Shown here in pieces: positions 58,702-64,000 of a stretch of 64,000 bases of DNA. The notes under the pieces were generated by a model, which ran no database searches, was not told the origin of the DNA, and saw only the letters and a list, made by a program, of their open reading frames with translations. Within the stretch, counting starts at the first letter, position 1, and every line of letters begins with the position of its first letter. The stretch lies in the NCBI GenBank assembly GCA_002914845.1, contig JXTC01000190.1, positions 144,939 to 208,938 of the forward strand. Reading direction: 5' to 3'. A program made the translations under genes and the position numbers. This DNA comes from Trema orientale (lineage: Eukaryota > Streptophyta > Magnoliopsida > Rosales > Cannabaceae).

Positions 58702-58899
58702 CACAAAGTGGGTTGGCTCAAGTGGTAAGAGCACCCACTACCTAGGATCTCGGTTTTAGATTTGAGTCACACCGGGAGTAGGCGTAAAAGCCTATTATCC
58801 TTAATGGGGTAGGGTGAGGATTGGGTAGTATTAGGTATTTTCCTTTAATTTGTAATAAGTGGAGGTCATTAGTTAAGCCCCACTTTTTTTATAAAAAAA
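58702..58899 (+). mobile_element. tRNA-derived SINE
   Basis: An A box (TGGCTCAAGTGG, 58714-58725) and a degenerate B box (about 58755-58770) are followed by a 3' tail ending in A's. It is flanked by AACTTGCGTATTCATG (58686-58701) and AACTTACGTAATCATG (58900-58915), a 16 bp target duplication with two mismatches. Confidence 0.85.
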
Positions 58900-58915
58900 A
58901 ACTTACGTAATCATG

Positions 58916-59153
58916 AAAATAAAATTGACATAATAATTTAAAAAAAAGAATAACTATGCAAAAGTCAAAAAAAGAAGAAGAAGAAATAGAAAAAAAAAAT
59001 GAATAAACAAGATATAATCTGAATATTTATGGCCAATAAATATGTAAGCTCTTCAAATCAAAGTCTTTCAATATGTAATACTTTTTTCTACTCTTTCCCT
59101 CTATACTAATTGCCAATGTTTAAAATACTTTTTCTACTCTTTCCCTCTATACT
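58916..59153. repeat. Spacer with 52 bp tandem duplication hosting a solo LTR
   Basis: The unit AATACTTTTT-CTACTCTTTCCCTCTATACT, followed by AATTGCCAATG, is present at 59079-59130 and again from 59131. The second copy is cut after CTATACT at 59153 by the solo LTR and resumes at 61524 with ATATTAATTGCCAATG. Confidence 0.75.
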
Positions 59154-61523
59154 TGTCACAACTCAAATCCTAGGCCAGTGGCAGAAGAGGAATTTCACAA
59201 GTGAAAATTCATAATTTACTTTAGAAAATTTTAGAAACTGTAATTCTTCAGAAAAACGACAACTAGTTTAAAAAAGACAGCTTCTGCAAAAATTTACAAA
59301 AATAGTTCAAATTGTAAATTCCCACAGTTTATGATCACCACTAGACATAGACTGTTAATAATAGTAATAAAACATACATATGTATCACCATTGTCATCGC
59401 AAGTAGGCATAATAGATAATACAGGCTAAATCCAAAGTATGAGCCTTAAATATTATTACAAATCCAAATGAGAGTTACTAAGTAGTTACCAACTACTAAT
59501 CTAATAACAATCTTCCAGTCCTAGTCACTCCGCTCTAGAGTTGCCCAAGTCACACTATATACCACCTGAGAGGGGAAAGATAAGGAGGTGAGCATTCACA
59601 TGCTCAGTAGGAATCTAATTACCTTTTTTTAGTATGAATGCAACTTTTGAAGCCTGCATGGTTAGTACCTTTCCCAAAATCCAGTTATAAAGAAGTTTGT
59701 AAATGATCAAGAGTAATCACATATTCAAAATCAAAATCAAAACCAAGGTCACCATGTTGTACATATCATAAATCAACCAAGTACAAGTATATATATGAAC
59801 TCCCATCCTATTATCACACTCCTGTAATACCTCTTGAATAGAGGTACCCAGCATCTTGACACTACTCTGAGGTGTGTCAGCAAATCCTGCACAGGAGCCT
59901 AGGTCTCTCACCTAGCACTGCAGCAACTCGCCAGCAATCTAAATACCATGAAGCTAAAATGGAACTCAAGTGCGTGATCCTATGGTAGGTACAACATATC
60001 ATAGAGTATGTAATAACCATGTATCAAGTATATCAAGAAATCATGCTTTAAATCTCATTTGGTATTATTCTGGGATTTAAAGAAAATTGGGAAACATAAC
60101 GGCTGTATTTTCCCAAAACTAAAATTTTAAACCTGTATAAAATCATATAAACCAATCTCAAAACAATTCAATATATCTCAATAGTTTACAAGTTTATCAA
60201 ATATCTAATTAAACCATTAAAATCTATGAAAATCGACATTTTCAAGAAATAGGTCATAATGCACATTTGAAATCAAAATAAGTTTAAAACTTGGTAATTA
60301 AACCCCTACCTCACCTGGATAGCTAGACTAAGCTGTCGGGGGCTGTAGATTCTTCCTTTGGTCACCCGGTTGCTCGGAAAGTAGTTTCGGGATCCCGTGA
60401 GCTCGCTTTGAGGGGTGACTTTTCAAACGAAGCCTCAAATTGCGAAACGGAGTTTACCACTGAATTCAATGCAGCCAAAAATATTAGGTGGGACATATAA
60501 TTCAATTAATTTGGGCCTTGGGCCCGTGGCATGCAAATCGAGGCGAAATCCCAAGCCTCGTGTCCCGAATTTCGTGCCAACTCAAAACCTATTGATGTTT
60601 TATATCAAAACTCGTCTCTTGACCTTACTTAGTCTAATTCCGAAGTCTAATTTCAGTTTCGAGGCCTCTGGCTCAAATTTGGGCTTAATTCTAATTACGA
60701 AAATACCATTTTCTGAAAATATTTAGATAAATGCCACAAATTTTAGATTAGTTATTCTCTCAATCTTTACATCCAATTTCTACAAATCTACCACTCTTTC
60801 TCCTATCTTAAACCTCATTTTTGTCCCCTAAAGTTTCATGAGCATTGGATGAACATAAAAAAATAATTGCACAAATACCAATTTTCGTAATAAAAATGAT
60901 ATAAAAACTTTTAAACGCTCACCGAAGCTTCTTGGCCAGAAAGTAATGGTGGTGGAGGATGAACCCAGGTAGGAAGGAGCTTAAGCTTCAATTTGGTGGT
61001 GATGGGTGGTGGCTAACGGCGACAAAACGACGAGATTCTGCCACGAAACGTCACGGCTTAGGCGCTACTTCGCGCACTGCTTGCCGTGGCTGGGCGGCAC
61101 GATAGGAAGAACTGGTCGGCGGCGAGCCGTCGTCAATCACTTAGGGAGCTGTCGGCCAGAGCTCGGAGTCAAAGGTGGCGCCGGTTGCCGGCAGGAGAGT
61201 CACGAAGGAAGAAGAAGAAGAAGAAGAAGAAGAAGAGAGAAATCATGAGAGGGAGAGGGGTTAGGGATTTTGGGTCCAATTTGGGGGTTTTGTGAGACTT
61301 GTCACAGCTAGCAACCAAACTTCTCAAAATCAAATTTTAACCCCAAGTTTCAAATTTTGTCTTCATTTAAGTCCTCAAAATCTGATTTTGACCCCAACTT
61401 CAAATATTTCTATCTCTTTTGCCCAAATCTGAATATAATTCAATTTCCATCTCTTTTATTCATTTTTAATTCCCAATTTTGTGAAAAGACTAAAATACCC
61501 TTATAAAAATCACTGTTTTCACA
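59154..61523. mobile_element. Solo LTR, 2.37 kb, Ty3/gypsy-like
   Basis: Starts TGTCACAACTC and ends TTTTCACA (TG...CA). The flanking 5 bp are ATACT (59149-59153) and ATATT (61524-61528). The interrupted tandem unit continues across the insertion, which fixes both borders. There is no pol, no primer-binding site and no second LTR, so recombination between LTRs is likely. Phrases such as GAGGTGAGCATTCACATGCTCAG are, from memory, seen in long LTRs of plant Tekay-type gypsy elements. The GAA-rich open frames inside are not genes. Confidence 0.75.
61203..61236. repeat. (GAA)n microsatellite inside the solo LTR
   Basis: About ten GAA units. They create open frames with poly-Arg/Lys runs that are not protein-coding in any recognisable sense. 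Confidence 0.9.
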
Positions 61524-61577
61524 ATATTAATTGCCAATGCTAATAGTAACATAGAAATGTATTGTACAATTGTATGT

Positions 61578-61585
61578 ATTGTCTA
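61578..61585. repeat. Left 8 bp target duplication
   Basis: ATTGTCTA, identical to 62340-62347. Confidence 0.85.
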
Positions 61586-62339
61586 AGAGTGAGCAGATTT
61601 CCACTTAACTGCTTAAACTGCCCAAACTAAGCTACACCGCACAGTGCGGTGTGGTTATTTTGCTTCATAGTACGATTTGGGGTCCAGTTTTTCTCTACCG
61701 TTGCGGTGTAGTATGGAATACGAAATAAGATTTTTATTTTCACAATGCACCGCACCGCACCGCATATACATATACATTCAATATAAAATATATATTTATA
61801 TATAAATTCACATATATAATAAACTAAAATCTAAAATAGAAATTTTCTTAAAGAGTCTTGGAAAAAGTCAAATGAATGAGGACTTACTAATAATTTATGT
61901 TTTAACTTTGTTATTTGTTATTTGTTTTTTTGGAAGGATGTTTAAATTTTTTAACTTTAGGTATTTATGCTTTACTATATTTTGATTGGGTTGTAATGTT
62001 GTGTCTTATTAAGTTGTTATTTAGATAAGTATGAATATGTTAATGTTTAACTTTATTAAATATTTTAGATGTGTTAGTTTTTAAATGATTTTGTTTTAAT
62101 AGTATTAACTTTTTTAAGATTATTTTTTTAATTTGGCCCAATTTTGTTGAGGTCCATGTCAATGTCCCAAACTGCATAAACCGCACTGCACCAAACTGCA
62201 TAATGCGGTGTGGTTTGGTGCGGTTAATAAATTTTTTTTAACCGCGGTAATTAAGATTTCTTTCTACCGCACTTTATGAGTTGGTTAAGAATTTTGACAT
62301 TATACTGCCCAAATCACACCGCGCTCACTCCCTCCTAAT
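61586..62339. mobile_element. hAT-type non-autonomous element with GCGGTG subterminal repeats
   Basis: Flanked by a perfect 8 bp duplication ATTGTCTA. The left end has AGAGTGAGCA, the right end the inverse (TGCTCACT-like GCGCTCACTCCCTC). Both subterminal regions are dense in CACCGCAC/GCGGTGTGG (61640-61770 and 62160-62325). 754 bp, AT-rich core, no transposase. Confidence 0.85.
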
Positions 62340-62347
62340 ATTGTCTA
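62340..62347. repeat. Right 8 bp target duplication
   Basis: ATTGTCTA, identical to 61578-61585. Confidence 0.85.
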
Positions 62348-63222
62348 TTAAAAAAAGACAAAAAATGGATATTGGGAAATATATCGGTTAAAAAAGAACA
62401 AAAAAGTGAAAGTATGATTGAACTTTTCCTTTTTTATTTAAAAGGTAATGCCACCTTTTTTTTCATATTTGAAAAATAATAGGGCGTTTCTGAAAATTAA
62501 TAATAAAACATGATATTTAATAGTAAAAATTACATTTACAAATATAATAATACTTAGATGTAGTATATTTTCGGGGCCTTAAGCCGTGGCTTATCCCAGT
62601 TAAGCCGGTACTATTTGAACAAAATCTTAAAATCGAAAAGAAAATCTAAGATATAGTAACGCCATCATTATCGGAAGCCGAAACTAAGCGAAATCAATTT
62701 CCGCCGAAATCTGAGACCAGAAATATGACAAGCCTTGGCAAGTGAAACAAGGCACAAAGCCAAACAGTGCACAAAGCGAAAGAAGAAAGATTTCCAGAGC
62801 GAGGAAAATCGGCAATTATCCAGAGCGAGAGTAACTAACAGTAATTAAAATTAAACCATAGATTGTAATAAAGTTTTATTAAAGGAAAAATAATTTTTAT
62901 TTTTGGCCAATAATTAGATCTGAAAATGAACGCATAAACAAGAGCCAAATGGTGAAAATCCTTGACCTGTGGTGCAAAGACTGTAAACTTGTTTGAAAGG
63001 ACGAGATTTAACTCTGGACAAAGCATGATCTGACCAGGAAAAAGATAAGTCTAAAAAAAAAGAAAGAAAAAACCTTTGTCAATAGTCGCCAAGAAAAGAT
63101 TAAAGTCTGAAGATGAAGGTAATATATGAGAAGAATGTTAAACACCTACCACATTATAATGACACGTACTTTTTAAAGTGGGAAATTATAAAGTAACAAA
63201 CTAATTAATACGCGTTCAATTA
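62348..63222. other. Intergenic, no gene seen
   Basis: AT-rich spacer. A slightly GC-richer stretch at 62570-62830 shows no coding pattern. Confidence 0.45.
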
Positions 63223-63385
63223 TCCTTTATAGACGTGTATAAGTCTTGTTAGACTAACAACAATAAAATAATCCTTTATAGACGTGCGTGAGCGTTATTA
63301 GACTAACAACAATCAAATAATAACATGCTAAATAATCCTTTATAGACGTGCATGAGTGTTATTAGACTAACAACAATAAAATAAT
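63223..63385. repeat. Three ~50-60 bp tandem repeats
   Basis: TCCTTTATAGACGTG followed by TTAGACTAACAACAAT-AAATAA starts at 63223, 63272 and 63335. The second and third copies are separated by a few extra bases (AACATGCTAAATA). Confidence 0.85.
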
Positions 63386-64000
63386 GACATGGTACTGTTG
63401 GAACTAAATTACACAGCAGGATAATAACATGGCACAGCTGAAATTAAATTAATTAAATAGTGGCACACAGCTGGGACAAAACCACGTTTTCCAACGCTCA
63501 TTCGCCTTTCTGTTAATGCATAGATATAGATATAAGATATATCTGCATTTCTTGAAGCAGATCATGTGGAATCTTTTATGTTTCTGACCATTTTGTGGCA
63601 ATAATTAAAGCACTCAAATGCTAAAATATTAGCGTTGCGACAGCTTACAAGATTTGACCAGCCACTTGGCAATAAGTCGTTTTGGCCCATATTAGTCCCA
63701 TTCACGTCATTTTCTCACTTTCTACTAATACCGAATGCCTAGAGCAAGGCCCAAATGCCACTATAAAATTCCCACTAAAAAACAATGCTAATGTAATTTA
63801 TTGTTCTTTGATCCATGTATAATAAATTAATGTTTGTAATAATGAATTGAGTTGGCTCACATGGTTTCCTCCTGCAATTGCGAAGAGGGGGGAAAAAAAA
63901 AATTTCCTTCGCCCGACCCGAGAAAAATTAAATATTATTTTTAATGCAATAACGTCCCACATACATATATGATTGAAAGAGATATCGGCTTATTACTCTA
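63386..64000. other. Intergenic, possible SINE fragment
   Basis: No gene. TTGGCTCACATGG near 63852 followed by an A-rich run resembles the 5' A-box part of the SINE at 58.7 kb, but it is too short to be sure. Confidence 0.35.

Noticed and set aside
61006-61295. Two overlapping open frames with Arg/Lys-rich ends
   Set aside because: Produced by a GAA microsatellite inside a solo LTR; no domain.

Overview
The window is AT-rich nuclear DNA of a flowering plant, most likely a eudicot. The evidence is spliced genes with plant-type GT-AG introns, a canonical MIR160 hairpin, and a dense mix of plant transposable elements (Ty3/gypsy, TRIM, tRNA-derived SINEs, hAT-type MITEs, plant mobile domain and Ulp1 relics). 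Species cannot be fixed from the sequence alone.

Only three loci look functional. They are a MIR160 microRNA gene (+, hairpin about 4.30-4.42 kb), a nuclear gene for mitochondrial ribosomal protein bS21m (-, 15.15-16.85 kb, two exons, the second holding only about three codons), and a 14-exon GH27/melibiase-family gene (+, 46.67-51.16 kb, 642 codons, signal peptide). The last one resembles the Arabidopsis alpha-galactosidase/beta-L-arabinopyranosidase APSE. Between them lies a decayed, intron-bearing O-fucosyltransferase gene (+, 35.08-39.60 kb). From memory, bS21m, O-fucosyltransferase and APSE-type genes are neighbours in Arabidopsis (At3g26360/26370/26380). The window therefore appears to be a syntenic block stretched by transposons and with its middle member dead.

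Region by region. 0-12 kb is intergenic and repeat-rich, with a CGTGTCGTGT-rich relic, a MITE, MIR160, a non-autonomous LTR element at 5.1-6.7 kb, a foldback element at 9.4-9.8 kb and a reversed Tat/Athila-like PBS at 11.07 kb. 12-14.3 kb holds a DUF247 gene fragment and a 1.6 kb hAT-type element with a second copy of the MITE nested in it. 15.1-16.9 kb is bS21m. 17-30 kb is a cluster of transposon-derived genes: an inactivated Ulp1-like peptidase (+), a plant mobile domain gene (-) and a second Ulp1-like peptidase (-), with two minisatellites. 35-39.6 kb is the O-fucosyltransferase pseudogene with a SINE in an intron. 39.9-46 kb is repeats, including a TRIM. 46.7-53.3 kb is the APSE-like gene followed by a 5'-truncated-length tandem copy (exons 1-3 only). 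54-64 kb is a deleted Ty3/gypsy element with both LTRs, a hAT transposase relic, a SINE, a solo LTR and a hAT-type non-autonomous element with a perfect 8 bp target duplication.

Most broken genes have decayed by changes compatible with C-to-T transitions (CGA to TGA, CAA to TAA, TGG to TGA/TAG, TGT to TAT), as expected of methylated repeats. No coherent new multi-gene system is evident. The most unusual items are the transposon gene cluster with its palindromic 51 bp minisatellite, the microexon-ended bS21m gene with a fourfold repeat in its intron, and the pseudogenised O-fucosyltransferase in an otherwise conserved block.
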